From Nephrocerus scutellatus (lineage: Eukaryota; Arthropoda; Insecta; Diptera; Pipunculidae): a stretch of 64,000 nt of DNA. The notes under the pieces were generated by a model, which was not told the origin of the DNA, did no database searches, and worked only from the letters and a program-made list of their open reading frames with translations. Below are positions 22,747 to 34,160 of this stretch, piece by piece (the stretch's first letter is position 1; each line of letters opens with the position of its first letter). The translations under genes and the position numbers were made by a program. The DNA lies in the NCBI GenBank assembly GCA_947095585.1, contig OX352761.1, positions 56,094,432 through 56,158,431 on the forward strand. Reading direction: 5' to 3'.

Positions 22747-24786
22747 TGTAACGAGGTTTTTCCCAGCCGGGGTAAAACTCAGTGTGACCAGGGTTCCTTC
22801 TACTACTAGGGTCGTTACAATAAAAAGAATTTGTTTGTTTAGGGAATGGAATTCAATTGGTTTTATTATTTTTTCCTTTTCTTAGCTTAATCCGTAAACT
22901 TAAAACTATTATTGGCTTAAAACTACGTATAAGGTTAAATTGTGTTTGTTAGGCAAAGATTTCACTCTTGCACTCTCGGCCGTGAGGATAGTTGTACTAG
23001 CGTAAGGCGTGGACGTGAAGGCAAGGATTTCACTCTTGCACTTTCAAGCGTGAGGATAGTTGTACTAGCGTAAAGCGTGGACGTGAAGGCAAGGATTTCA
23101 CTCTTGCACTTTCAAGCGTGAGGATAATGATACTAGCGTGAAGGCAAGGATTTCGCTCTTGCACTTTCAAGCGTGAGGTTAATTGCGTTAGCGTGGATGT
23201 GAAGGCAAGGATTTCACTCTTGCACTTTCAGGCGTGAGGGTAGTTATACTAGCGTAAAGCGTGGGCGTGAAGGCAAGGATTTCACTCTTGCACTTTCAGG
23301 CGTGAGGATAGTTATACTAGCGTAAAGCGTGGGCGTGAAGGCAAGGATTTCGCTCTTGCACTTTCAAGCGTGAGGATAATGATACTAGCGTGAAGGCAAG
23401 GATTTCACTCTTGCACTTTCAGGCGTGAGGATAATGATACTAGCGTGAAGGCAAGGATTTCACTCTTGCACTTTCAGGCGTGAGGATAATGATACTAGCG
23501 TGAAGGCAAGGATTTCACTCTTGCACTTTCAGGCGTGAGGATAGTTATACTAGCGTAAAGCGTGGGCGTGAAGGCAAGGATTTCACTCTTGCACTTTCAG
23601 GCGTGAGGATAGTTATACTAGCGTAAAGCGTGGGCGTGAAGGCAAGGATTTCACTCTTGCACTTTCGATCGTACACTTGTTGCCGGGAGGAGGGATCACT
23701 AGGAAAGAAGACCGATTGTTAGGACTGCTGGCCTTTTATACTCTTCCGTCGAGTGAAGGAGTCCCGTTAAATGCTACGATCGAAGAGTCCGTTAAATCGT
23801 ATGATCGGTCGATGGTGTATTGTTGTTGCTTCCTTTGTTCTGGCATTGTTGTTGTTGTTTGTTGTTGGCCGGTTAGCATTGCTGCGCTTGATGGCTTGTT
23901 GTTGGCCGGTTAGCATTGCTGCGCTTGATGGCTTGTTGTTCCCAGGTCCCGTTGATGCAACGATAGGGAAATCCGTTAAATCATACGATCGACCAGTGGT
24001 GTGGCGTTGTTGTTGCCTCCGTCGACCCTATGTTGTTTGTTGATTTTCCTGGTCACCATGCATTGCGTGCTGTTTGTTGTTGTTCTATTTGTGATTCGGT
24101 GCCGTCTTATAATACATGCTCGTTGTTGTTGTCATCGATCGGATCTTCCGAGTCTGTGTTGTTTGCTTGTTGTTGTTGTACCTCTCTGCTTGTCTGATAA
24201 TGCTGTGAACTGTACGCGGCCATGTATTGCATATTGTTTGTTGTTGTTTCTTGAATCGACATCGATCGGATATTCTATGTCTGTGGTGACTCGTACTGCC
24301 TGTGTGTTGTTGTTGCTTGAATCGACATCGATCGGATATTCTATGTCTGTGGTGACTCGTACTGCCTGTGTGTTGTTTTTGCTTCCGAGTGTATTGCGGG
24401 TGCGTTTACTCCTTAGTCATCGATTTGGGTATTCCCAGTCTGTGTGATCTCGTATCATGTTGTTGTTGTTTCGCTCAGCCGCTTGATGATGATGCGTACT
24501 AGCTATGTGTGGTGAGTTTACGAGAGAAGAGAGGAAAAGGGGAAACAATAGAAAACTGGAGTTTCCTGAACCATAAGACGAGAGTATTCTTTTGGTGAGT
24601 GTTTTTACAATTCACTCAAGGAGAGTGGGCAGCATGTTGCAATCCACTTAAGGAGAGTGGGCAACATGTTAAAATACTATGGTGTCTGTTTGTAATGGGT
24701 ATACAAGTTTATTTTTATTAAAATTAAAAATGTATATATACGAATAGTGTGGGAAAAAATTGTGTGGGACAATTTTTTTCCTCACA
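22747..24786 (-). repeat. Complete LTR between copies 3 and 4 (2040 bp)
   Basis: TG...CA ends flanked by primer site and polypurine tract as in the other LTRs. The TATA box is at 23732-23740. It is the longest LTR because of its larger tandem array. Confidence 0.88.
22953..23666. repeat. Tandem repeat array in LTR, about 11.5 units
   Basis: Same 55/68-bp unit family. It includes the variant unit with GTTAATTGCGTTAGCGTGG that is also in the 9160-9805 and 29719-30439 arrays but missing from 15962-16491. Confidence 0.85.
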
Positions 24787-25439
24787 CCTTCCCCTCACTT
24801 CGGCGGATGCTGACTTTCCCTTTCCAAGTAACTAGTACTCCAAACCGAGTTTTCCCTTGTGTGTGGAGGAAATGTATTCGCCGCATCGTTCCAGATGCCA
24901 CCCTTTCCTTGGCTTCATTTATTTTGGCCTGGAGTTCTTGGGGCAAGATTTCAGCCGTGGTCCCGGCGTCGTGCACCGTGTCGCTTCCTGTGAGTGGCAG
25001 GACGTCGTTATGCTGCCTGGGCGCCTCTGGGTTTGGGGGGTCACGTTGATCCGATACGAGCTTGGTGGGGTCTTCCTGGTATCCTCTGGTTGTCGGTTTC
25101 GCTGCTGCTGCTGCTACTGTTGCTACTACTACTGCTGCTGCTGCTGCTACTGTTGCTACTGCTGCTACTGATGCTGCTGCTTCTATCTTTTCTGCTACGG
25201 CTCCGGTAGCGATGGCGAGTGCGGCGCGGAGTTCTTTGCCTACTGCGATTGTTCCTCTCTCGGGTGTTGCGTCCTAGGTCGTCGTCGTCTAGTTTGAGGT
25301 CTGGGAGTTTTATCGTTCGTTCGGCATTGCTCCGGATAAAAGCTGCGAGCATCCTTCGTTTCTTGTGGGCGCTGTCCACCGACATCTTCTGTCCTGGTGA
25401 TTCGGGTCCTGATAATCCCCATGCATTTTCATCATGCAT
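24782..25439 (-). pseudogene. Third ORF, copy 4
   Basis: Matches copies 2 and 3: ATG frame 25439 to 25041, plus the offset frame running to the LTR start at 24782-24784. Confidence 0.5.
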
Positions 25440-28400
25440 CTGGCTTCTCTTTTCGGCTTGTGCTCTGTGGTGTGGTTGCTTGAGGTTTGTTGCTGAGTGT
25501 TTTGGCCTCGTGGTTTTAATGGACAGGCGTTTTGCCCATGACTCTTTGCTTGCAAGCTATGTGGGTAGCTATACCCTTTATTCTGCCGTTTGCTACTGTA
25601 ATGTATTTCTGTTGATTCCTGAGGGTGTTCCACGTGAGGTGGCATTGCGAGGTGGTTGTTGCGATGCGGTTTGTCTTTTCTGGCTCGGGTGGGGGGTTTC
25701 AGTGAAAGTCCTTTAGTTCACTGACATGGGCTGTGCGCTCCTTACTTTGTCCATGTTTCCTCAGCCTTACGATGACTGGCGAGATGAAGTCCATCACGTA
25801 GTATGGTCCATCGTATCGCGACGCTAGCTTACTGGCGAACCCTTCTACTGCTTTCGATAAGTGGTGCTGTTTGACCAGTACTAACTTCCCGATTTCTGGC
25901 TTCCAAGTACGTCGCCTGAGATTGTAGTGGCGGGCTTGGTCCTTTGCGGCTCGTTCCAGGTTCTGTCGCACGATCTCGAAGATTTCTCTCATTCGGGTCT
26001 CTCGGTCCTCGGGGTCTTTACCTAGCGTGCCTGTCCCCGGAGTGGTCTCGTCATATAGTGTGTGTGGGAGGCGTGGTTCTCGGCCTTGTGTCAGAAAGGC
26101 TGGGCTGTACCCCGTTGAGTCCTGAACGCTTGAGTTTATCGCCAACATGACTTCGGGCAGCCTTTCGTCCCAAGTGCGTTGTTGTGACCCTGATAGTTGT
26201 GCAATTATCGTTTTGATGGTGCGGTTGGCTCTTTCCGTAGGGTTTTCCTGGGGGGTGTACGGTGCTGTAAACTGCTGGCGTATGCCCATGGTCTCCAAAA
26301 ATCGACGAAACGCTCCGCTGCTCCGTTATCAGGATTTTGGGCACGCCGTATCGTGCCAGTATACGTTCGCGAAACGCCCGTTGAACTCCTTCCGTCGTTG
26401 CCCTCCTCATTGGGATCATTTCAACCCACTTTGAGAACCGATCAAAGAAGACTAGTAGCATGGTATTTCCGTGTTTCGATCTGGGGAGTGGCCCAATGAA
26501 GTCACTGCACAACGTGGCCCATGGTTCGTCGGCCACCTGGGTTAGCATCTTCCCTGCTGCTTGCTGTTGACTGGGTTTGTAGCACTGGCAGCTTTCGCAT
26601 CTCTTCACGTGCTGTCGGATGTCGCGAAACATACCCGGCCAATAGTAGCGACCACATATTCTCGCCGTGGTCTTCCGGATTCCTAGGTGTCCTGCTGACG
26701 CGCTGTCGTGGTTCTCTTGTAATACTCGACTTCGCAGGGTACTCGGCACACACAGCTTCCATGGTGCGTTGTCCTCGTCTCCGGCTCGATGCCCTATGTG
26801 TCGATACAGTTGTTGACCTTCGATCACGTAGTCGGGGAATTTGGCGGGGTCCTCTGCGACCTGGTGGATTTTCTTCTGCAGCCAGTGGCACTTCTGTTGC
26901 CCGGTGTGTTCTTCGGAGGTCGTCATCAGCGTTTCTTGAGGTTGTCTTGATAGCGCGTCTGCGACGACGTTGAGTTTACCCCGCCTGTATTGTATGTCAT
27001 ATGTGTATTGTTGTAGCTCCAGTGCCCATCGTGCGATCCGACCGGAGGGGCTGGATATGGAGTTGAGCCATTTGAGGGAGAGGTGGTCTGTTACTACCGT
27101 GAACCTATACCCTTCGATATACGCCCGCATCTTCCGTATTCCCCATATGATAGCCAGGCATTCCTTCTCGGTCGGCGAGTAATTCCTCTCTGCAGGGTTT
27201 AGATGCCGGCTGGCGTAAGCTATGACCCGTTCACTGTCGTCAATCTCCTGGGTGAGGACTACCCCCAAGCCGTAATCGCTGGCATCTGTCTGAAGTGTGA
27301 ATTTCTTAGAGAAATCGGGGCATGCCAAGATTGGGGCCTCGGTAAGTTTAACCTTCAGTGTTTCGAATGCTTCCTGTTGCTCCTCTCCCCACTTCCAGTG
27401 CTTCCCTTTCGGCATAACGCGCCATTGAAACAGTCCACGGCCGGGTACCGTGAAGGCGGTGTACTGCTTACTCCTCTCCTCCATGGGGATTTGCCAATAT
27501 CCATTTCTCAGGTCCAGGCTACTGATGAATTTTGCGCCGCGAAGCTTTTCTAGGATGTGTTGGATTCGTGGTAACGGGTATGCGTCGGGCACCGATCGTG
27601 CATTCAGTTCTCGATAGTCGATACAGAGTCTCCATTTGCCCGTCTTCTTTCGCACGAGAACTATGGGCGCGCTGTGGGGGCTATGCGAAGGCTCGATACA
27701 TCCCTTTTCCAACAACTCGTCGATCTCTGTGTTTATTATTTCCTGCATGGCTGGATTACGGGGGAAGTAGCGTTGTTTTATGGGACGCTCGTCGTGCATG
27801 ACGATTCTGTGTTCCGCGATGTTGGAGACGGCGGGTAGTTGATCAAATTTCTTGAATTCTTGTTGCAGAAACGCTGAAAGCTGTTCTTGTTCTCTCCGTG
27901 GTGTTTCCTGCGTGGTGGTGCATTGTCGGATGTGTTCGGCGGGCGTTGTTCTGTGTTGTAATTTTATGGTCTGGCCACCGCAGCTTAGACGGGCCTCCAC
28001 CCGTGACAAAAAGTCCAAACCTAATATTACTTCGTCCATTGCATCGGGGAGAATCAAGAATGGAAACTGTATCTCCCTATTACCTATCTTGACATCTAGC
28101 TGTAGGGCTTCTCGGATCAGCTTGGCTGTCCCTTCGGCCATCCGCATGGTCACATCTACGGGTAGGCCCTTTGTTGTTCCTCTTTTGTCCTCCGCAAAAC
28201 GTTCGCTCACGAAACTCCTAGTAGCCCCTGTGTCGATCGTAGCTTTTACCGGTGTTCCTCCTAGGGTGATGGTGGCGAATATCCGGTTGGAATCAAATGC
28301 GAGGAAGTTTACTGAGTCCGGGGTGTCGGCCTTGGGGTTTCCGTCGCACCACGGTTTCGGCGGTCCCCTTGCTCGTTTCCCGATCGTTCGACGCGTTTCC

Positions 28401-28444
28401 GGCAGCATTCCACGGTCCGAACATTTCGCAAGCCGCAGTCCCAA
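25310..28444 (-). pseudogene. pol: pol, copy 4, with RT catalytic core removed in frame
   Basis: Protease and RT fingers are present. At 27410/27411 a deletion of 408 bp (136 codons, the equivalent of 20236-20643) joins WRVMP directly to KGKHW, removing the palm/YLDD and thumb while keeping frame open from 28444 to 26051. The 17-bp integrase deletion (26322/26323) and the TGA at 25699-25701 are shared with copies 2 and 3. Confidence 0.88.
28334..28381 (-). promoter_or_regulatory. Predicted -1 frameshift signal, copy 4
   Basis: GGGAAAC at 28381-28375 is preserved with the same downstream sequence, but gag is already frameshifted upstream at about 28519, so ribosomes would not arrive in frame. 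Confidence 0.6.
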
Positions 28445-28478
28445 CAGAATATGGTTTGGGGGTTACGACAGTCCCGCC

Positions 28479-29429
28479 TCATGTGTCCGTCCTGGCCACA
28501 TCGCAGGCAAGCTGTCCTTCATTTATTCGTCCTTCCGGATTTTGTGCTACCATAAAACTCCTTTCGGGTTGTCTGGGCCGAGGCGAGGGTTTGATAGGTT
28601 CTGCTGCTCCAGCGATGCCTTCAAAGTCTTCCGCTAGGCTGATGAGTTCGTGGAGGTCTCTAAAGTCCTTACTCCGGATATAGTACTGGTACTCTTGACG
28701 ACAGTTCCGGAAGATCCTTTCGACCTGTTGTGTAGTGGTGTAGTTAGCGTGCCTCATGAGATTTTGCATGACGATGACGAAATCCTTGAAGCACTCCTTT
28801 GGCTTTTGTTGGCGTTGACGAATTTCGTCTTCCAAGTGTTCCCAGTACCTGGAGGGCAGGAAGAACTGTAGGAAGTCTGTCGTGAAGGCGTTCCAGGTCT
28901 CCCATTTTCGGTTGTTGTTGCGGAACCATAATAACGCACGATCACGGAGCAGTTCCGGCATGGTTCTCGGCAGGAGGTCCCTGTTTAAACAGTAGGCATC
29001 CGCCAGTTCTTCTAGCCTTTCGATGAACAGAAGGGGCTCCTTACCCCCATCGTATCTCACTGACCACTTATTCACTTGGTGCATTATTTGAGCGTACGAC
29101 GTAACTGTCGTGCCCGTCCTGTTTCGCGTTGGGACCAGTTCCGGTGGTGTCGGAGATGTTGCCCTGATGGTTGTCTTTAGTTCGTCTCGTGCAGTATCTT
29201 CAGACGGGTTTAGAGTTATCACGGGCGCTGGTGACAGGCTGCGTCTATGCTTATCCTCGAGCTCACTTAGGCGTATCTCGTCCTCCGACGTAACGTCTCG
29301 TCCCGAAACATAGCTGGAAAACCTTTTCCTTAACTCTTCCACTGCGCCGTTGCTGTCGATTCGGAACTCGCTCATGTAGCCATTCAGCTCCTCTTTTGAC
29401 AGTGTATAAATCCAACTGGTCTTAACCAT
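28479..29429 (-). pseudogene. gag: gag, copy 4, frameshifted before the zinc knuckle
   Basis: The first ~302 residues match intact Gag. One base is missing at about 28519 (CTTCATT against CTTACATT in copies 1b and 3), so the frame leaves Gag just before the CX2CX4HX4C knuckle. A few substitutions near 29070-29105 and 29380 are private to this copy. Confidence 0.85.
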
Positions 29430-29492
29430 CGTGGTTATCTAATTGTGTTCTTTCTTTATTGGTATAATTTCTTTTCTCTATCAAATTCCAGG

Positions 29493-29510
29493 GTCCCTGC
29501 TCGGGCGCCA
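29493..29510 (-). other. Primer binding site, copy 4
   Basis: Same tRNA-Lys-type 18-mer, two bases from the LTR end at 29513. Confidence 0.78.
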
Positions 29511-29512
29511 AT

Positions 29513-31168
29513 TGTAACGAGGTTTTTCCCAGCCGGGGTAAAACTCAGTGTGACCAGGGTTCCTTCTACTACTAGGGTCGTTACAATAAAAAGAATTTGT
29601 TTGTTTAGGGAATGGAATTCAATTGGTTTTATTATTTTTTCCTTTTCTTAGCTTAATCCGTAAACTTAAAACTATTATTGGCTTAAAACTACGTATAAGG
29701 TTAAATTGTGTTTGTTAGGCAAAGATTTCACTCTTGCACTCTCGGCCGTGAGGATAGTTGTACTAGCGTAAGGCGTGGACGTGAAGGCAAGGATTTCACT
29801 CTTGCACTTTCAAGCGTGAGGATAGTTGTACTAGCGTAAAGCGTGGACGTGAAGGCAAGGTTTTCACTCTTGCACTTTCAAGCGTGAGGATAATGATACT
29901 AGCGTGAAGGCAAGGATTTCGCTCTTGCACTTTCAAGCGTGAGGTTAATTGCGTTAGCGTAAAGCGTGGATGTGAAGGCAAGGATTTCACTCTTGCACTT
30001 TCAGGCGTGAGGGTAGTTATACTAGCGTAAAGCGTGGGCGTGAAGGCAAGGATTTCACTCTTGCACTTTCAGGCGTGAGGATAGTTATACTAGCGTAAAG
30101 CGTGGGCGTGAAGGCAAGGATTTCGCTCTTGCACTTTCAAGCGTGAGGATAATGATACTAGCGTGAAGGCAAGGATTTCACTCTTGCACTTTCAGGCGTG
30201 AGGATAATGATACTAGCGTGAAGGCAAGGATTTCACTCTTGCACTTTCAGGCGTGAGGATAATGATACTAGCGTGAAGGCAAGGATTTCACTCTTGCACT
30301 TTCAGGCGTGAGGATAGTTATACTAGCGTAAAGCGTGGGCGTGAAGGCAAGGATTTCACTCTTGCACTTTCAGGCGTGAGGATGGTTATACTAGCGTAAA
30401 GCGTGGGCGTGAAGGCAAGGATTTCACTCTTGCACTTTCGATCGTACACTTGTTGCCGGGAGGAGGGATCACTAGGAAAGAAGACCGATTGTTAGGACTG
30501 CTGGCCTTTTATACTCTTCCGTCGAGTGAAGGAGTCCCGTTAAATGCTACGATCGAAGAGTCCGTTAAATCGTATGATCGGTCGATGGTGTATTGTTGTT
30601 GCTTCCTTTGTTCTGGCATTGTTGTTGTTGTTTGTTGTTGGCCGGTTAGCATTGCTGCGCTTGATGGCTTGTTGTTGGCCGGTTAGCATTGCTGCGCTTG
30701 ATGGCTTGTTGTTCCCAGGTCCCGTTGATGCAACGATAGGGAAATCCGTTAAATCATACGATCGACCAGTGGTGTGGCGTTGTTGTTGCCTCCGTCGACC
30801 CTATGTTTTTTGTTGATTTTCCTGGTCACCATGCATTGCGTGCTGTTTGTTGTTGTTCTATTTGTGATTCGGTGCCGTCTTATAATACATGCTCGTTGTT
30901 GTTGTCATCGATCGGATCTTCCGAGTCTGTGTTGTTTGCTTGTTGTTGTTGTACCTCTCTGCTTGTCTGATAATGCTGTGAACTGTACGCGGCCATGTAT
31001 TGCATATTGTTTGTTGTTGTTTCTTGAATCGACATCGATCGGATATTCTATGTCTGTGGTGACTCGTACTGCCTGTGTGTTGTTGTTGCTTGAATCGACA
31101 TCGATCGGATATTCTTTGTCTGTGGTGACTCGTACTGCCTGTGTGTTGTTTTTGCTTCCGAGTGTATT
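29513..31168 (-). repeat. Truncated 5' LTR of copy 4
   Basis: The LTR matches the others from its TTACA end (29513) to about 31168, where homology stops in the U3. About 360-370 bp of the outer U3 are missing and replaced by host-like sequence. The TATA box (30505-30513) is retained. Confidence 0.85.
29719..30439. repeat. Tandem repeat array in LTR, about 11.5 units
   Basis: Same unit family and order as at 22953-23666 with a few private changes, for example GATGGTT in the penultimate unit. Confidence 0.85.
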
Positions 31169-31262
31169 TGTACTAGGTCTCGTGTCCAAGCCTACGAATC
31201 GGTAGATCACGAAACCATCCTTGTAGGAGTCCTACTGCGGAATACGCTCGTCGTCGTCTTAC

Positions 31263-31602
31263 AACGTATGCGGGACATAAACTCAAACTGAAATCCTCTT
31301 GTTGAATCCCCAGACTCAGAATGTCCCCGGTTCTCAACACGGCGGTTTCCCCAGGCCTAAGCTGCACCCCGTTGACATAAGTACCCTTGGAGCTCTCGCA
31401 GTCCTTAACCGTAACATTTTCCTCACAGGCATCTATTTCGATTATAGCGGGTATAATCGAAACGAGTTCAGTGGGAATGGATATTCGATTCGGATAGCCG
31501 TTACCTATCTTTGAGAAATCCTTTCGCAAAGGAATCTCGTAGTCTGAGACTATGCTGTACAGAATCCAGTACGTGTCGGGCAGATAGTCTATCGACTCTA
31601 TT
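31263..31602 (-). CDS. Host-like exon with part of an FHA domain
   Basis: A minus-strand open frame (31640-31173) encodes a segment resembling the phosphothreonine-binding FHA fold: RKDFSKIGNG in place of the usual KIGR strand, SIIPAIIEI where S-x-x-H normally sits (Ser kept, His replaced), VKDCESSKGTYVNG, then LRTGDILSLG. A good splice acceptor (T-rich tract then CATGTCAG) ends at 31603, so residues before it are probably intronic; a possible donor GTAAGA begins at 31262. It is unlike retroelement coding and looks like an exon of a host gene whose next part has been replaced by the LTR at 31168. The exact gene is not recognised. Confidence 0.5.
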
Positions 31603-31673
31603 CTGACATGAAAGTAGAAAAAAAACTGTGTTGTTTTCATTCTAGGAACTTATGAGAATGGAGTAAATTTGGA

Positions 31674-33743
31674 TTATTCCGAAAAAAATTTTATGTTATT
31701 ATTATGGAGTATCTTAAATCTGTTTCCCACTTTAATCTCTGTATTCTCGTCTGATATTATGTTGGTTACCTCATGCCGTCCTTCCCATAATGCAGAGAGC
31801 TTATTTTCTCTTGTGTGGTTTTTTATGAAGACTTTATCTCCTACAATAAATTTTTTATCTTTAGATCCCCTGTCGTAGTATGTTTTCGACTTCTCTTTTT
31901 TGTCGAGTAGAACTTGTTTGGCGATCTGATAACCATGTTGTAAACGGGCCTTTAGCTCTGAAGCATAGTTATCATAATTGTAAGAGACTTGAGGACTTCG
32001 GTTTATGGAATTGGGGATCCGTGCAGGAAATCCATAAATGAGCTCAAAAGGACTAAATTTTGTGCTGTTATGAGGTTTCGTGTTATATACAAACATTGAA
32101 TATGGTAACCAAGTGTCCCATGAAAGTTGGTCTTTATCGACATAGTGCCTGAGATATTCGGCTAACGTTCTGTGGCTACGCTCTAAAGCTCCGTTCGTTT
32201 GCGGATGATATGGAGTCGTCTGTATCTTTTTGATTTTTAAAAGCTTACAAACCTCCTTAAAAAGGTTACTCAAGAAATTAGTACCTTGATCAGTTAACAC
32301 CGCATCGGGTGGTCCAAAACGACATATTATTTTTTCGATGAAACAACGCGCCACAGTTGAAGCTTCAGCGTTTGGAAGAGGCATAGCTTCAGTGAGTTTT
32401 GTCAAATCGTCCTGAAAGGTGAGTATATATTTGTTATCCTCATAGCTAGTTGGAAGTGGCCCGACAATGTCCAAAGCTACACGCTCAAATGGACTTGTGC
32501 TAGTTGTCATGACTTTCATTGGAATTCGCGGATTTTGCCTTAACTTGTTTCTTTGGCAGGATTCGCATTTCCGAATGAATTCCTTTGTGTCTTTGACCAA
32601 AGTAGGCCAATAATATCTTGTTTTGAGACGTTTAAGTGTTCTAGAGGTTCCTTGGTGACCTCCGAAAGGCGAATTATGAAAATCATGCAAAATTTTTTCG
32701 ATCTCTTGTGGATCGGTGAGAATGATTCGGTTGTCCGAATACAAATAAATATCGAGTTTTGTTTGGGAAAATGCCTGTGTTATAGTGTCTTTTAAAAACT
32801 CAAAAAACGGTTCTTGAGAAGGTAAGGATATATCGATGCTATCAGCTTTTTCTTTTTGACATAAATTTCGGATCTGCAAAACGTGGTTTTCTAAAGTTGC
32901 CTTCTCCGTAACAGGCAAAGAGGTGATCATGTACGTTGACGATTTAGTTGCGTAAGGAAATATCTTAAGTTCACTAGGATTGGGGCGAGTATACCCCGAA
33001 ATATTCCTAAATAAAGTTTCCTCTTGTCGTGTTCCATGAGGTAGAAAAAAGATCTGTATCGGAGAATTGTTTTCGGCTAACGTTATGGGCTTACAAGTCT
33101 TAATTATAGTACATTCAGTAGGTGGAGGCCCAATATCTTCACTTCCTACTACAATTATTTCATCGAGGTTTTGCTGTTTAGCTTTGCTCCTCGTAGTGAC
33201 TAAAACTTTTCCATTGAATGCGTCGTTTTGTGTGTCTCCAGGGATGCGACTGAGTGCATCGGCATTGGCATTACATTTGCCTGGCTTGTATATAATTTCA
33301 TATTCATATTCCTCTAGCGATATGCGCCATCGCGCCAATCTCGATGTAGGATCCCTAAGGTTTAATAGCCATTGTAGCGGCCTGTGATCCGTGAGTATCG
33401 TAAATTTTCTACCGTAAACGTAAGGACGGAACTGCTTGACTGCAAATATTATTGCTAACAACTCTTTTTCGGTAGTGGTATATTTTGTTTCAGCAACATT
33501 TAAAGTACGGCTGACGTAATATATAGGCTTGTCTTGGCCTATTTTTCCTTGAGATAATACAACTCCTATTGCGAAATCACTTGCATCGGTAGTGATAAGA
33601 AATTTTTCTTTGAAATCTGGGTAAATCAATATAGGTGAGGAGATTAATTTTTCTTTTAAAATGACAAAAGCTTCTTCACATAAAGCATCCCATTTGAAAT
33701 CTACATTCTTTTTTAATAAGTTATTTCGCGGTTTAGCTATCAT
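31674..33743 (-). pseudogene. pol: pol C-terminal part of element 2: RNase H and integrase
   Basis: A 689-residue open frame begins just after an RT deletion (NNLLKKNVDFKW is the RT-connection start). It has RNase H (ITTDASDFAIGVVLSQ, ILTDHRPLQW, NADALSRIP), then an integrase zinc finger (HQGTSRT, CESCQRNK), the core with DIVGPLP, LTDQGTNFLS and ALERSHR, and a GPY-like end (ALWEGRHEV). The DDE residues are all present. The stop is at 31674. Only the missing RT core makes it clearly non-functional. Confidence 0.85.
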
Positions 33744-33744
33744 C

Positions 33745-34160
33745 TTATCTTATCTTTTCCCGATCTTCTTCTTGAACCAAAATTTGATGAAAGCCGTTCG
33801 CAAGATCTAACGTGCTGAAATATTTTGATTTTCCTAGTTGGTCCAAAATATCCGCTATATTGGGAAGAGGAAACGCATCCCTAACAGTTGCATCGTTTAG
33901 ACGCCTGTAGTCTACAACTACCCGCCATTTTTTATTACCTTGAGCATCAGGTATTTTAGGAACAAGTAACAGAGGTGAATTCCAAGGACTGTAGCTTGGT
34001 CGGATAATATCGTTTTCGAGCATTACCTGCTTATTAATTACAGCTCTGCTTGTTTTTGGCAGTCTATATGGTCGAACATATATAGGAGGTTAGTCGTTAA
34101 ATTCGCGACATATCTGGACTATGGAAGATCGTTCCTCTTTATTACAGTGGCTTATGTCCA
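33745..34160 (-). pseudogene. pol: RT N-terminal fragment of element 2
   Basis: Fingers and first palm motifs are readable (SPWNSPLLLVPK, WRVVVDYRRLN, YFSTLDLANGFHQ). The frame ends at about 33745, and the next frame resumes past the palm, so the YxDD motif and thumb (roughly 200 residues) are deleted. Confidence 0.8.

Larger units (their letters stand above)
1..31168 (-). mobile_element. Tandem array of an Osvaldo/Ulysses-like Ty3/Gypsy retrotransposon
   Basis: Five internal regions of one LTR retrotransposon lie head to tail on the minus strand, mostly sharing one LTR between neighbours. Order on the minus strand is LTR, primer site, gag, protease, reverse transcriptase, RNase H, integrase, third ORF, polypurine tract, LTR. 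The long LTR (1856-2040 bp where complete) and tRNA-Lys-type primer site fit what is known of Osvaldo and Ulysses from Drosophila; the clade call is by recollection of those features, not alignment. A unit such as 15756-24786 (LTR, internal, LTR) is about 9.0 kb. The array probably arose by unequal LTR-LTR recombination or tandem duplication. Confidence 0.85.
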
